This document shows positions 40,550 through 50,899 of a stretch of DNA of 64,000 bases, in pieces (within the stretch, counting starts at the first letter, position 1; each line of letters begins with the position of its first letter). The stretch is from the NCBI GenBank assembly GCA_027623555.1, contig JAQBSZ010000003.1:51082-115081 (forward strand), read 5' to 3'. A model generated the notes under the pieces. It had not been told where the DNA came from. It saw only the letters and a program-made list of their open reading frames with translations, and ran no database searches. Origin of the DNA: Pseudomonadota bacterium (GTDB taxonomy: Bacteria; Pseudomonadota; Gammaproteobacteria; Pseudomonadales; Pseudohongiellaceae). The translations under genes and the position numbers were made by a program.

Positions 40550-41188
40550 CTATTTTCTCAAGCCCTGTTGATCGAGCCGCCAGCGCAGTGTATCAATCCG
40601 GTCCTGCCCGAAGAAGGGCTCGCCCTGAAACACCAGGGTTGGCACGCCCCAGTGCCCCGCCTCGGCCAGTGCTGCCTGGTTGCGCTGAATTTCATCGCGA
40701 TGGTCGCCATCGATCAGGCTAGCTCTCATCTGCTGCAAATCCAGCCCTGCTGCCTTGACCGGTACGGTAAATTTTTCATCCTGGTTCCAGTCTTTGTTGC
40801 CGCCGAAAATCAAATGGGATACCTGTTTCGCAAATTCGATTCCCTTCCCCTGGCGTTGTGCCTCGACACCCAACGCGGTTAATTCGTAGATCAGGGGTTG
40901 CTCGCTGGCGATCTCCAGGGTTTCGAGATTCTGCACGATGGGATCCGGATCAGGCCATTTGCTGGGCATGCCGAGGAACTCGGCGCGGCGTATCCAGTCG
41001 AGTTGAATGTAGCGAACGCGCCGGGCATTTTCAGGACTAAAAAAGTCCGGTGATCGCACCGCGATGGGCAATACCGGCCGGAGATTCAGCGCTACATTGA
41101 AATCCTCTCGCAATCGCAGCATGCCCGGGGTTGCCAGGTAGGAGTACGGGCTTCGAAATGAAAAATACACCTCTATCGAATCCGACAT
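40550..41188 (-). CDS. DsbA-family 2-hydroxychromene-2-carboxylate isomerase-like protein
   Basis: IEVYFSFRSPYSYLATP...HWGVPTLVFQGEPFFGQDRIDTLRWRL. Confidence 0.9.
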   Translation of the reverse strand: MSDSIEVYFSFRSPYSYLATPGMLRLREDFNVALNLRPVLPIAVRSPDFFSPENARRVRYIQLDWIRRAEFLGMPSKWPDPDPIVQNLETLEIASEQPLIYELTALGVEAQRQGKGIEFAKQVSHLIFGGNKDWNQDEKFTVPVKAAGLDLQQMRASLIDGDHRDEIQRNQAALAEAGHWGVPTLVFQGEPFFGQDRIDTLRWRLDQQGLRK

Positions 41189-41243
41189 TAGCTTGCCCTT
41201 TATCCTTTTAACAAGAGGATTGAATGCTGCCCGAACTCTCGGG

Positions 41244-42197
41244 CTATAAAGTCGCTAACCATTCATCATCAGATTCTTCAGTTATATCAGCGAACAACGG
41301 AGAAGACAGATAGCGTTCACCGGTGTCCGGTAACATCACCAGGAAGTTGCTGTTCGCCGGTGCTTTTTCCGCCACCTTGAAGGCACCGGCCATCGTGCCA
41401 CCTGATGAGATACCGCAGAAGATACCTTCTTCGGCGGCCAGGCGCCTGGCTGTGCTAATCGCCGCATCGTCAGAGACTTGCACGATTTCCCCCACCACTG
41501 AGCGATCGAGAACGGCAGGAATAAAATCCGGAACCCAACCCTGGATCTTGTGTGGTTGCCATTCGTTTCCCGACAACAATGCCGCTGCCTCGGGCTCCAC
41601 GGCGATAATTTGCGTATCAGGACGGGCCAGCTTGATGACCTGCCCTGCTCCGGTTAATGTGCCGCCAGTTCCCCAGCCGGTAACGAAGTAATCCAGGTCT
41701 CTCCCGGCAAAATCGCGCAGAATCTCAGGACCCGTAGTATTGCGGTGGTAGGCAGGATTGGCAGGATTCTCAAACTGGCGTGCCAGGAACCAGCCGTGCT
41801 GCTTCGCCAGTTCTTCAGCCCGCTTAACCATGCCGGTGCCACGTTCAGCCGCTGGCGTGAGAATTACCCGCGCACCCAGCGCCTTCATGATCTTGCGCCG
41901 TTCGATTGAAAACGTTTCCACCATCGTGGCCACAAAGGGATAGCCCTTGGCGGCACAGACCATGGCCAGGGCGATTCCGGTATTGCCCGAAGTGGCCTCG
42001 ACTACAGTTTGCCCGGGTTTGAGTGCACCGTTCTTTTCCGCGTCTGCAATGATGGCAATGGCCAGCCGATCCTTAACCGAGCCGAGGGGATTAAAGGCCT
42101 CCAGCTTTGCATAGAAATTCTGGTTGGCGGGCCCGATACGCTGCAACTTGACGATCGGGGTATTGCCGATAGTTTCAATGATACTGTTATGGATCAT
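41244..42197 (-). CDS. cysK: cysteine synthase (O-acetylserine sulfhydrylase, CysK-like)
   Basis: IGNTPIVKLQRI...NPLGSVKDRLA...VEATSGNTGIALAMVCAAKGY; PLP-binding GTGGTLTG. Confidence 0.9.
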   Translation of the reverse strand: MIHNSIIETIGNTPIVKLQRIGPANQNFYAKLEAFNPLGSVKDRLAIAIIADAEKNGALKPGQTVVEATSGNTGIALAMVCAAKGYPFVATMVETFSIERRKIMKALGARVILTPAAERGTGMVKRAEELAKQHGWFLARQFENPANPAYHRNTTGPEILRDFAGRDLDYFVTGWGTGGTLTGAGQVIKLARPDTQIIAVEPEAAALLSGNEWQPHKIQGWVPDFIPAVLDRSVVGEIVQVSDDAAISTARRLAAEEGIFCGISSGGTMAGAFKVAEKAPANSNFLVMLPDTGERYLSSPLFADITEESDDEWLATL

Positions 42198-42443
42198 GAT
42201 GCTTTCCTTTTTGATTTTTCGGCCGCAACGGCGCCGAACCGAAATCATAGGCAATCGCTGAGGAAATCGAAACAGCTAATTCATAAGTTTTCCCGTCAGG
42301 CGCCCATAAGCCTTCTTAGTGACGATTACAGGAATTTCTTGATGCCCGTCAATCATCTGCTGAACTTCCATTGACCCTTCATTCAGCTGGGCTCTACTAT
42401 GAAATAAGCCAACTGAGTGGGTCAGCCACTGGGGAATGCAGCC

Positions 42444-42737
42444 ATGAGCCGAAGAAAAGAGTATGAAGAAAACGTCCAGGAGAAACTCAAGGAACTTGAA
42501 GCCGAGATAGTAAAACTCAAGTGCCACGTGAAAGAAGTCGAAGCGGAGTTACTGAAGAAACATCATAAGAAATTCGAGGAATTGCATATCTTGCAAGCCA
42601 AAGCCAAGGACAAATTCGCGGAGCTACTCGAAGCAGGTGACGATGCCTTCGATCATCTGCAGGAAAACATGGAAGAGTACTGGAACAGCGTAGGGCGCGA
42701 AATGAAAGCGTTCGAAGACTTCTTCAAGAAAGATTGA
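42444..42737 (+). CDS. small coiled-coil protein
   Basis: Heptad-like Glu/Lys-rich sequence; no family. Confidence 0.65.
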   Translation: MSRRKEYEENVQEKLKELEAEIVKLKCHVKEVEAELLKKHHKKFEELHILQAKAKDKFAELLEAGDDAFDHLQENMEEYWNSVGREMKAFEDFFKKD

Positions 42738-42844
42738 ATCAGGTGCAAGAAATCGATTCGGGCCCATTGAACACGTAGCATACAGGCGGCGATGGCGGTC
42801 TTGCCTGATAAGAAAAGATGAACGCAGAATTTCCAGTACTCAAT

Positions 42845-42857
42845 GGTGCCTGGCACC
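42845..42857. repeat. palindrome GGTGCCTGGCACC
   Basis: Same core as 10008 and 44790. Confidence 0.65.
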
Positions 42858-42884
42858 TTTAGAGTAGCTTAGTCTGAAAAATCG

Positions 42885-43310
42885 TCAGGTGAAGAACACC
42901 AGTGCCGGTCTACCGCGGCGCGCGCGCAGCCAATTCATGGAATTAAGCACAGGCTTGCGTTGAATTAACCAGCGTTGCAAGGCGTATTTACCAGGGAAGT
43001 CCAGCAGAATAATGCTGATCAGCATTGTAAGCAGACCCTGCCCGGGGATCACCAGCATAAGCATGCCCAACAGCAAGACCAGCACGCCGAGTAAGTTTTT
43101 CCCGATCAGAATAATCAGCTTGATTACCGGGTGCCGACGCCGGTCAATAACCGGCACTCTATAGGACTCGGCAAAATAGTCCCGTGGCAGCCCGATGACT
43201 AACCAGGGAATAAGTACTAACGTAACCACGAAGGTCACAATCGAAATTATTCCCATGGCAATCAACAGGGTTTCATGGCTCTGAAAAAAATTGGACAGTA
43301 GATCCATCAT
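42885..43310 (-). CDS. PGPGW-type transmembrane protein
   Basis: VIPGQGLLTMLISIILLDFPGKYALQRWL. Confidence 0.7.
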   Translation of the reverse strand: MMDLLSNFFQSHETLLIAMGIISIVTFVVTLVLIPWLVIGLPRDYFAESYRVPVIDRRRHPVIKLIILIGKNLLGVLVLLLGMLMLVIPGQGLLTMLISIILLDFPGKYALQRWLIQRKPVLNSMNWLRARRGRPALVFFT

Positions 43311-43444
43311 GTACTTGCTCTATTCCAGGTAACGAGGCTTCAGAATCGATCATACTCCAGAGAAGCCTATGGGTGTACGCTTGCAGGTAAGCGAACTTGT
43401 TAAGGAGTGCCAGCGTTGACCACCAGCTTGTATCAGGATTTCCG

Positions 43445-44131
43445 ATGAATTCACCGTCTCTGTCCAGGTCTGTCTATCAGCTTGTTCATCGACGCATTTC
43501 AATTTGGTTGAAATTTGCGCTTGCCCTGGGTGTGGTTTTACTGCTCCTTCAGGACCGTTATCAGGCAGCGCTTGAAGTATCTATGATATTGATGATTACG
43601 TTCCTGCCGGTAATACTCGGCAATCGCTTTAATGTATACATCCCACACGAATTTGAATCCCTTGCTGTCATATTTGTCTATATGGCCCTGTTTCTCGGCG
43701 AAGTGCAGGGCTACTACGTGCGTTTTTGGTGGTGGGACGTTGTATTGCACACAGGTTCAGGTTTGTTACTCGGTATCTTGGGGTTTCTTTTGGTTTACGT
43801 ACTCAATAAGAAGAAAGAGATTCAGCTTGAGCTGCACCCGAAGTTTATTGCCCTGTTCGCCTTTATGTTTGCAATGGGCATCGGAGCATGCTGGGAGATT
43901 TATGAGTTCGCCATGGACCGTCTGTTCGGAATGAATATGCAAAAGAGCGGCCTGGTCGACACCATGTGGGATCTGATCGTCGATGGCATTGGTGCCCTGA
44001 TCATTTCGATTGCGGGCTGGGGTTTCCTCAAGAACTCAAGTAACGATTCATTCCTGGAGATATGGATCGATGCTTTTATCGATAAAAATCCCCGTTTATT
44101 CCTGGATAAAAACGGATCGAAAAAGAACTAA
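43445..44131 (+). CDS. multi-pass membrane protein, DUF2238/YjdF-like
   Basis: WWWDVVLHTGSGLLLGILGF...GACWEIYEFAMDRLFGMNMQKSGLVDTMWDLIVDGIGAL. Confidence 0.75.
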   Translation: MNSPSLSRSVYQLVHRRISIWLKFALALGVVLLLLQDRYQAALEVSMILMITFLPVILGNRFNVYIPHEFESLAVIFVYMALFLGEVQGYYVRFWWWDVVLHTGSGLLLGILGFLLVYVLNKKKEIQLELHPKFIALFAFMFAMGIGACWEIYEFAMDRLFGMNMQKSGLVDTMWDLIVDGIGALIISIAGWGFLKNSSNDSFLEIWIDAFIDKNPRLFLDKNGSKKN

Positions 44132-44199
44132 CTCCAGCGCTTGAAGTCCAAGAACTCTCACCAATAATAGAGTTTAACTTTTCTTTAAGAGTCACAATT

Positions 44200-44771
44200 A
44201 TGAACAAAATAGTATTCGGGCTGGTATTAGCAAGTTTTCTCATTGGCTGTACCAGTAATTCCGGAACTGGCAGAGCGCGAGAAATGAACATTCGCTACGG
44301 TGAGATAGTCCGTGTTTCTCGAGTGCCTATTCCTTCTGCTGCCCCTGCTGGGGCTATCGTTGGAGGCATTACTGGATTGGTTTTGGCGCGCAATTCCAAT
44401 CCCGGCCGTCAGGCTGCAGCAGTTATCGGCGGTGCCGCGTGGGCGGATTGGCCAGCGCCGCCCTGGAAGGCGACCGCAGAGCCTATCAATATCGCATCCG
44501 TTTCAATAATGGTTCGGAGACAGACTACATCACTCAGAACAGCAGTTTTCGAGCAGGAGATTGCATATCTGTAGAGCGACGCGATCATGCCAACCTGCGA
44601 GAAGTCTCCGATGCCCTGTGCGAATCACCACCGCGAGCGCCGGAGATCGCGCGCAAACGCAACGAAGAAGCCAATCAATGCCACGATGCCAAAGAGCAAG
44701 TACTGGCTGCTGCGACCAATGAAGAGCTTGAACAGGCGTCGCGCAAGATGCGCATCCTCTGTCAATTCTAG
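44200..44771 (+). pseudogene. glycine-zipper lipoprotein gene with a single frameshift near 44439
   Basis: FLIGCTSNS lipobox; AGAIVGGITGL...AAAVIGGAA (frame 1), then GGLASAALEGDRRAYQYRIRFNNGSETDYITQ (frame 2). Confidence 0.75.
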
Positions 44772-44789
44772 GCTTTGCTGGTCGGGAAA

Positions 44790-44802
44790 GGTGCCAGGCA
44801 CC
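44790..44802. repeat. palindrome GGTGCCAGGCACC
   Basis: Same core as 10008 and 42845. Confidence 0.65.
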
Positions 44803-45028
44803 GGTGCCGCACTTCCTCGTGCGCAAACAGTGGCACAATTCATTCAAGTTCCTTAATTGGGTAATGTGCTTTCAATCGTGATCCGATGATTAGGGCTAAG
44901 CGGTATCTGCTGTACATTGGCTGCATGACAAAGCGCCCAAGCTGCGATACTCTCAGAGCCAATTTCAAGCGTATTCCATGCGTTGATTAAGTTGTATGTA
45001 ACCAATTACTGTGCCCTATTACTGAGAG

Positions 45029-47041
45029 GTGCCGAGAATGATAATAACCAGTCAACCCCCGCGTTTCCCGATCCCTGTGACAAGTCTGCTCAAGACAGCC
45101 CTGCTCGGTGTTTTTCTGAGCGCTGGATTCTCAGCCTCGGCGCAGGATACTGTCGAGTGGACTACGCTAGGTAACGATTTTGCCCATACGCGATCTACCT
45201 CAGCAGACCAGATCACTCCCGCAAACTTTGCCGATCTCGAAGTCGCCTGGGAATGGGATGGCGCCAGCTTTGAAGCTCAAAGTGGCCGCTCCACGCCGAG
45301 TTATATCAACGGCCGACTCTACACTGTGGCCGGAGCCCGCCGCCACGTCGTGGCTATCGACCCCCAATCCGGCGCCACCATCTGGTCTTATCGCGAGCCA
45401 GACACACCCCGGTGGGACTATTCAATGCGGGCGGATTACGGCAAGGGTGTCGGCTACGCTAGCATCGACGGTCGGGATATTATCTACATTATCTCGCCAG
45501 GATTTTTTCTGACCGCACTTGATGCTGAAACCGGTCGACCCATCGAAGGATTTGGCGAACGGGTACCCATAGATGGATTCCCGGAAACCGGCGTGGTAGA
45601 TCTGCTGAAGGATCTGGGTCATCCCTATGATCCTTACGAGGGCCTGCCTCTGGAGCGGGGTTATATCACTTCCTCCTCTCCGCCAATCGTCGTCAATGAC
45701 GTAATCGTGATTGGAAATTCCGCCGAGCAGGGTTATCACCAATCGCGCATCGAAAACGTGCCTGGAGACATACTCGGCTACGATGCCCGCACCGGTGCGT
45801 TCCTGTGGAAGTTTAACGTAATTCCGCAACCCGGCGAATACGGCCATGAGACCTGGGAAAACGATGCCTGGCAATACACCGGGGACATCTCTTCCTGGGC
45901 GCCGATCTCGGCCGACCAGGAACTGGGTCTGGTCTACATACCAACCAATGGCGTAACAATCGACTACTATGGCGGCCACCACCCCGGTGACAATCTTTAC
46001 GGTACCAGCCTTATCGCGCTGAATGTCCGCACGGGTGAGCGCGCCTGGCATTTTCAGATGGTGCATCACGATATCTGGAATTTCGATACGCCGACTGCCC
46101 CGATCCTGCTGGATGTGAACACTGCCCAGGGCCCAACTCCAATAGTCGCCCAGGCTACCAAGCAGGGTCTCGTGTATACCTTTAATCGCAAGACAGGTGA
46201 GCCGGTCTGGCCAATCGAAGAGGTGCCCATGCCGGCATCGACAGTACCGGGAGAGCAGTTGTCAACGACCCAGCCGATTCCAACCAAGCCTGCTCCGTTC
46301 GAGTACACCGGTTCCAGTGAAGAGCTGCTGGCAGACTTCACGCCAGAAATTAGACAACAGGCATTGGCAGCAGTAGCGGAATTCAATATGGGACCGCTTT
46401 TCAACCCGCCGATTCAGGCTAATCACCCTTCCGGTAAATTAGCTTCATTGATGTGCCCATCCGGTGCGGTAAACATTACCCATCCACCGGTTGCAGATCC
46501 GGTATCGGGTGTGATGTACATCATGTCGCGCTACAGTTGTGGATCACGGCGCCTGGTCTCCGGTGAAGAGGCAGACACTTACTATGAAGCACCGACCGGG
46601 GCAACCCTGTCACAATATGCGGCTGCCAGCGGTGGCCCGTCACCGCGGCATCCCGCCGACATTCCACTGTGGAAACCACCCTACAGCCGAATTACGGCGA
46701 TCGATATGAACAGCGGCGATCATCTGTGGATGCTACCTGCCGGCTACACACCGGACCGCATCAAGGATCTGCCAGCATTAGCTGGAGTGGATATTGGCAA
46801 TACCGGATCGGGAGCCGTTGGGCAGATGGTGGTCACCGCCAACATGCTGATCTACAGCAATGTCACCAGCGACGGCACCCCCCACCTGTTCGCCGTGGAT
46901 AAGGCCACAGGAGAGGAACTCGCCAGAGTGGAAGTGCCGGCGGCAACCCGTTACGGTATGAGTTCCTGGGTCCATAAAGGCAAGCAATACCTGATCTTGC
47001 AAACCGGACCTTCACTCACTGCGATGGCATTACCGAATTAA
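45029..47041 (+). CDS. PQQ-binding-like beta-propeller quinoprotein dehydrogenase
   Basis: Signal peptide; DLEVAWEWDG, GYDARTGAFLWKFN, HHDIWNFDTPTAPILLD. Confidence 0.88.
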   Translation: MPRMIITSQPPRFPIPVTSLLKTALLGVFLSAGFSASAQDTVEWTTLGNDFAHTRSTSADQITPANFADLEVAWEWDGASFEAQSGRSTPSYINGRLYTVAGARRHVVAIDPQSGATIWSYREPDTPRWDYSMRADYGKGVGYASIDGRDIIYIISPGFFLTALDAETGRPIEGFGERVPIDGFPETGVVDLLKDLGHPYDPYEGLPLERGYITSSSPPIVVNDVIVIGNSAEQGYHQSRIENVPGDILGYDARTGAFLWKFNVIPQPGEYGHETWENDAWQYTGDISSWAPISADQELGLVYIPTNGVTIDYYGGHHPGDNLYGTSLIALNVRTGERAWHFQMVHHDIWNFDTPTAPILLDVNTAQGPTPIVAQATKQGLVYTFNRKTGEPVWPIEEVPMPASTVPGEQLSTTQPIPTKPAPFEYTGSSEELLADFTPEIRQQALAAVAEFNMGPLFNPPIQANHPSGKLASLMCPSGAVNITHPPVADPVSGVMYIMSRYSCGSRRLVSGEEADTYYEAPTGATLSQYAAASGGPSPRHPADIPLWKPPYSRITAIDMNSGDHLWMLPAGYTPDRIKDLPALAGVDIGNTGSGAVGQMVVTANMLIYSNVTSDGTPHLFAVDKATGEELARVEVPAATRYGMSSWVHKGKQYLILQTGPSLTAMALPN

Positions 47042-47135
47042 AAAAACCACAGGCGGGCTTCACTCCGGTGCAGCTCGCTTTACTATTAACCAGAAAACAA
47101 ACATCAGTATTCAAAAACAATCGAGGAGTCAATCG

Positions 47136-47789
47136 ATGAAGAAATCTTTATTGTTAGCCTCTGCTGTGCTAGTTACTGCGGCAGCTTCGTTCACAACGAT
47201 TAATTCACAAGAAAATGCCATGAGCTTTTTTATCACCAGCGTAGGATCTGGAAACGGGGCTAACCTGGGTGGCCTGGCAGGTGCCGATGCGCATTGTGCC
47301 AGCCTCGCTCAAGCGGCCGGTTCACGCGGCAAGACCTGGCGTGCCTACTTAAGCGCTCACGCTGCTGGTAATTCACCGGCGGTCGATGCGCGAAACCGCA
47401 TCGGGTTTGGACCCTGGTTCAACGCCAATGGCGTGCAAGTGGCTGCAAACCTGAACAACCTGCATGGACCTGGCAATAACCTGGGCAAGCAGACTTCACT
47501 AACCGAGAAAGGCGACGTTGTTAAAGGCAGGGGCGATACTCCCAATCAGCACGATATCCTGACAGGGTCAACGCTGGATGGACGCCTGGTTGAAGATGGC
47601 AGCAACCATACCTGTAACAACTGGACCAGCAATGGCCAGGGAACTGCCAATGTTGGTCACTTCGACCGCACCGGTGGTGGCCAGAACCCGACTTCATGGA
47701 ATGCCGCCCATGGCTCGCGTGGCTGTAGCCAGGAAGATCTCGTCGGGACCGGAGGGAATGGGTATTTCTATTGCTTTGCTATCGACTAG
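47136..47789 (+). CDS. secreted lectin-like / collagen NC10-endostatin-like fold protein
   Basis: FFITSVGSGNGANLGGLAGADAHCASLAQAAG...WRAYLS; C-terminal GCSQEDLVGTGGNGYFYCFA. Confidence 0.75.
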   Translation: MKKSLLLASAVLVTAAASFTTINSQENAMSFFITSVGSGNGANLGGLAGADAHCASLAQAAGSRGKTWRAYLSAHAAGNSPAVDARNRIGFGPWFNANGVQVAANLNNLHGPGNNLGKQTSLTEKGDVVKGRGDTPNQHDILTGSTLDGRLVEDGSNHTCNNWTSNGQGTANVGHFDRTGGGQNPTSWNAAHGSRGCSQEDLVGTGGNGYFYCFAID

Positions 47790-47956
47790 TATTCGGTTCA
47801 TGAGTTCGCCAATATGTCGTTGAAAGGCGGCTCGAAATGCTCACCTACTACGTGTAGGCTCCGCTTTCTTGCCTCTTTCGCCCCGTCTTGACTGCACTCA
47901 TTGCACCTCAGTTTTGTGGAAGATTGACACCGCAATATTGAGGTACAACAGCATAG

Positions 47957-47995
47957 AATGGTGTGATTGAAAATTCTCAATCGCACCATTTTTTT
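47957..47995 (+). terminator. probable rho-independent terminator
   Basis: AATGGTGTGATTGA-AAATTC-TCAATCGCACCATT followed by a T run. Confidence 0.8.
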
Positions 47996-48029
47996 GCACC
48001 TGAAAACTGCTGGCCTGGATATTCCGGGA

Positions 48030-48136
48030 GGGAGTACGGGCAGGCCACTTCCTGGCTCTCCGAGGCCTGGACGGCCGAGGCGAAGCGATACAGGGATGTA
48101 CTTGAGCGGGCCAGGAAGTGGCCTACCTGTACTCCC
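48030..48136. repeat. 107-bp imperfect palindrome with 27-nt arms
   Basis: GGGAGTACGGGCAGGCCACTTCCTGGC (48030..48056) vs GCCAGGAAGTGGCCTACCTGTACTCCC (48110..48136); 25/27 complementary plus one potential G.U. Confidence 0.85.
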
Positions 48137-48235
48137 GACTTTCTTCTGAGTAATATCGAGTAAGATATCGCTCAGATTGGAAAAAGTTGGTGTTCTCCAA
48201 ATAAACTTATTCTTTGATTTAATGGTAGATGATGT

Positions 48236-48859
48236 ATGAAACTTTACGGAATGCAGCAGTCGCGCTCATTTCGCTGCCTCTGGGCACTGGAAGAAGCGGG
48301 AATTCAGTATGAATACGTGCCTGTCAAATTACGGACGGAAGCCGAAGACCCTGACAGCGCGCAGAATCCAAACTACCTGTCCATGAATGTGCAGGGTAAG
48401 GTACCAACACTGGTGAATGGCGATCTGGTACTGACAGAATCAGTAGCCATTCTTTACTACATCTCTCGCCTGGCACCGGAGTCAGGCCTGCTTCCTAATG
48501 CCAGCATGAATGTCTATGCACACCTGGATGAACTGGTTGCATTCATATTGGCCGAGCTGGAGCAGCCTCTGTGGAGCAAGGGTAAACATCTGTTCGCGTT
48601 GCCGGAAGATCAGCGCATTCCGCAGATGTTCGAAACTGCCAAATTCGAATTTGCCAAGGCAGTCAATGCCCTGAATCACCTGTTAGGAGATAACGATTTC
48701 GCGATTGCAGACGCATTCACGATTGTGGACATATTACTGGCCCAAACGTTTAACTGGGCGATAAGATTCGAGTTTGACGTGCCTGAGAAATACGTTGAGT
48801 TGCGCAATCGGCACTACGAGCGCCCCTCAGCAAAACGGGCAATGGCTGTCATCGGATAA
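48236..48859 (+). CDS. glutathione S-transferase family protein
   Basis: MKLYGMQQSRSFRCLWALEEAGIQYEYVPVKL...VPTLVNGDLVLTESVAILYYISR. Confidence 0.93.
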   Translation: MKLYGMQQSRSFRCLWALEEAGIQYEYVPVKLRTEAEDPDSAQNPNYLSMNVQGKVPTLVNGDLVLTESVAILYYISRLAPESGLLPNASMNVYAHLDELVAFILAELEQPLWSKGKHLFALPEDQRIPQMFETAKFEFAKAVNALNHLLGDNDFAIADAFTIVDILLAQTFNWAIRFEFDVPEKYVELRNRHYERPSAKRAMAVIG

Positions 48860-48861
48860 CC

Positions 48862-49908
48862 ATGTTTCGTCAATGCCTGGTGTCAGGTCTGATTGTAGCA
48901 AGTAGCCAGCTAACCCTGGCACAACCACCCTTCGTGATTGGATCGGATGATCTGAATTTCTACCTGTTCCAGGCGTTTCAGGCAGCCACTGCTACGAAGC
49001 GCTTGCCATTGAACCATATCGGCGTGCAGGTTGAGGAATTCAACGGTGGATTCCTGGTGACTGCCGTTCTGGAAGGCTACCCGGCTCACCTTGCCGGAAT
49101 AAATCGCGGTGACATCATCGAGTCAGTAGATGGCGAGCCCTATCACCCTATCTATTCATTTAACGATGCTGAATCTGCGGCATCTGAATTCACGGCAAGT
49201 GACAGAGAATTCACACTGCTTGTACGCCGCGACGAGTCGTCGACAAATCTGGCGCTGCGGCCGGTATTCGAGAACCTGTTTGATAGTTATCGCACAGCAA
49301 CATTAAACAGCATCCAGGAATTCAGTGCCGGCAACAAGGTGATCGGCTATGTACGATTGTGGGGACTATCCAGGAGCAGCACAGACCTTGTAAGCTATCA
49401 AAACATCATTCGGGAGCTCGATCATTGTGATGGCCTGATCTTCGATCTCAGGAGCAGTGTTGGCTATCTCGATATGCAACATCTGGACCTTGTGTTTCCC
49501 AATCGCTCGCGCTATTTCAGCATTACCGGTGCGAGTGGCCCCACGAGATCTTTATCCGACTCGACTCCGATTGCAATCACCGCATCTTATCGCAAGCCAA
49601 TCGCGATACTGATCGATGCTCATACCAAGGGTGGTCCGGAACTGTTTGCCTACCAACTGGACAAGCTGGAGCGTGTCAGAACTCTCGGCACAGGCAGTGC
49701 GGGACACGTGGGTGACTTCACTTTGACTACCAATGATGGGCTGGTTGAGCTGCGTTACCAACCTGCCGGCGAGTTGCTTATCGACGGAGCCTCGTTTGAA
49801 GGTATCGGTGTAACACCAGAGATCGAAGTAGCCTACCCCTACGATCAAACCACACGCTCAGATCCACAGTATGAAGCAGCAGTTAGTGCACTGCTTGGAA
49901 TTATCTAG
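48862..49908 (+). CDS. PDZ-domain / S41 peptidase-like protein, probably non-catalytic
   Basis: PDZ-like GGFLVTAVLEGYPAHLAGINRGDIIESVDGEP; S41-like LIDAHTKGGPELFAY. Confidence 0.7.
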   Translation: MFRQCLVSGLIVASSQLTLAQPPFVIGSDDLNFYLFQAFQAATATKRLPLNHIGVQVEEFNGGFLVTAVLEGYPAHLAGINRGDIIESVDGEPYHPIYSFNDAESAASEFTASDREFTLLVRRDESSTNLALRPVFENLFDSYRTATLNSIQEFSAGNKVIGYVRLWGLSRSSTDLVSYQNIIRELDHCDGLIFDLRSSVGYLDMQHLDLVFPNRSRYFSITGASGPTRSLSDSTPIAITASYRKPIAILIDAHTKGGPELFAYQLDKLERVRTLGTGSAGHVGDFTLTTNDGLVELRYQPAGELLIDGASFEGIGVTPEIEVAYPYDQTTRSDPQYEAAVSALLGII

Positions 49909-50654
49909 GGAGCCTGGTCTTCACTGATCCATTGCAGTTCTCGATAGTCGAATCCCCGCTCAATCGTCGGCTTCACTACTCTGAAATAGGGAGACAGATC
50001 AAAATCCCGGGGCGTAAAGTGTGTGAAATGGCGCTTATAAAATTGAGGAACTTCGCCGTTTTTACCAGGTCCACCTTCTCTGCGAGGCAGTATCGGATAA
50101 TTGATCGACTGAAAGGATTCGGCTATCAGGGTAGAACAGATCGCTTCGGTGGGTTCACCACTGCCCAGACTGAGCATGGCGCGGCGATAGCGATTAGGGA
50201 CCGCCGGCTTCTGAATCACGTATCGAATAAGGTCGATCACATTCTTCAGGTCATATTTGTGACCGATCTTGGAGGTGGCAAAGGCGATCAACTCTGTAAT
50301 CTCGGCATCGTTCAGACCAACCGGACGGCAGATTCGCACATTGAAATCGGCAAAATGGTTCACGCTCACCAGATGCACCCCGTTTTTAAGATCGGCTTCC
50401 AGCAGCGAGAGCTCGGCAGAATCCGCACCCGATTCTCCAATGAACAGACAGGCATGTGACCAGGATGACTGGGTAAGGTACTTAATGGCGGTGCTAATTC
50501 GCGTATTGCCTTCCACCAACAGGATATCGCCAGTCTCGAGCACCGCCGCTATGGTTTCTATCGAAACCGTATCGACCCGCTGGTAGCCAGGCAGCGCCTT
50601 GCTGAGAAACGTAGCCAACCCTGAGCCAATAGCTTGCCTGATCGTCGCTAACAT
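49905..50654 (-). CDS. YiiX/YebB-like NlpC/P60-superfamily protein
   Basis: LETGDILLVEGNTRISTAIKYLTQSSWSHACLFIG...GHKYDLKNVIDL...ICSTLIAESF. Confidence 0.8.
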   Translation of the reverse strand: MLATIRQAIGSGLATFLSKALPGYQRVDTVSIETIAAVLETGDILLVEGNTRISTAIKYLTQSSWSHACLFIGESGADSAELSLLEADLKNGVHLVSVNHFADFNVRICRPVGLNDAEITELIAFATSKIGHKYDLKNVIDLIRYVIQKPAVPNRYRRAMLSLGSGEPTEAICSTLIAESFQSINYPILPRREGGPGKNGEVPQFYKRHFTHFTPRDFDLSPYFRVVKPTIERGFDYRELQWISEDQAP

Positions 50655-50899
50655 CTTTTAATCCTGAGAAAATCCACCCGAGTAGTTATTGCAGGTTCGC
50701 GAGTAAAACCCGGTTGCAAAAGCGAAGTTTTTCTGGTGATTTCCAAGTTCGCATTTGCGCAAACGCAATTGGTAGTGCATCCTGCACTTCAGTCTTATGA
50801 GCATCTTTATTCACGTATTTCTGCACATCTATATGAACATCTATATGTACATATTTAAGTACAGCAGTTTAATCGAATCCTATCGTTAGGAGTAACAAA

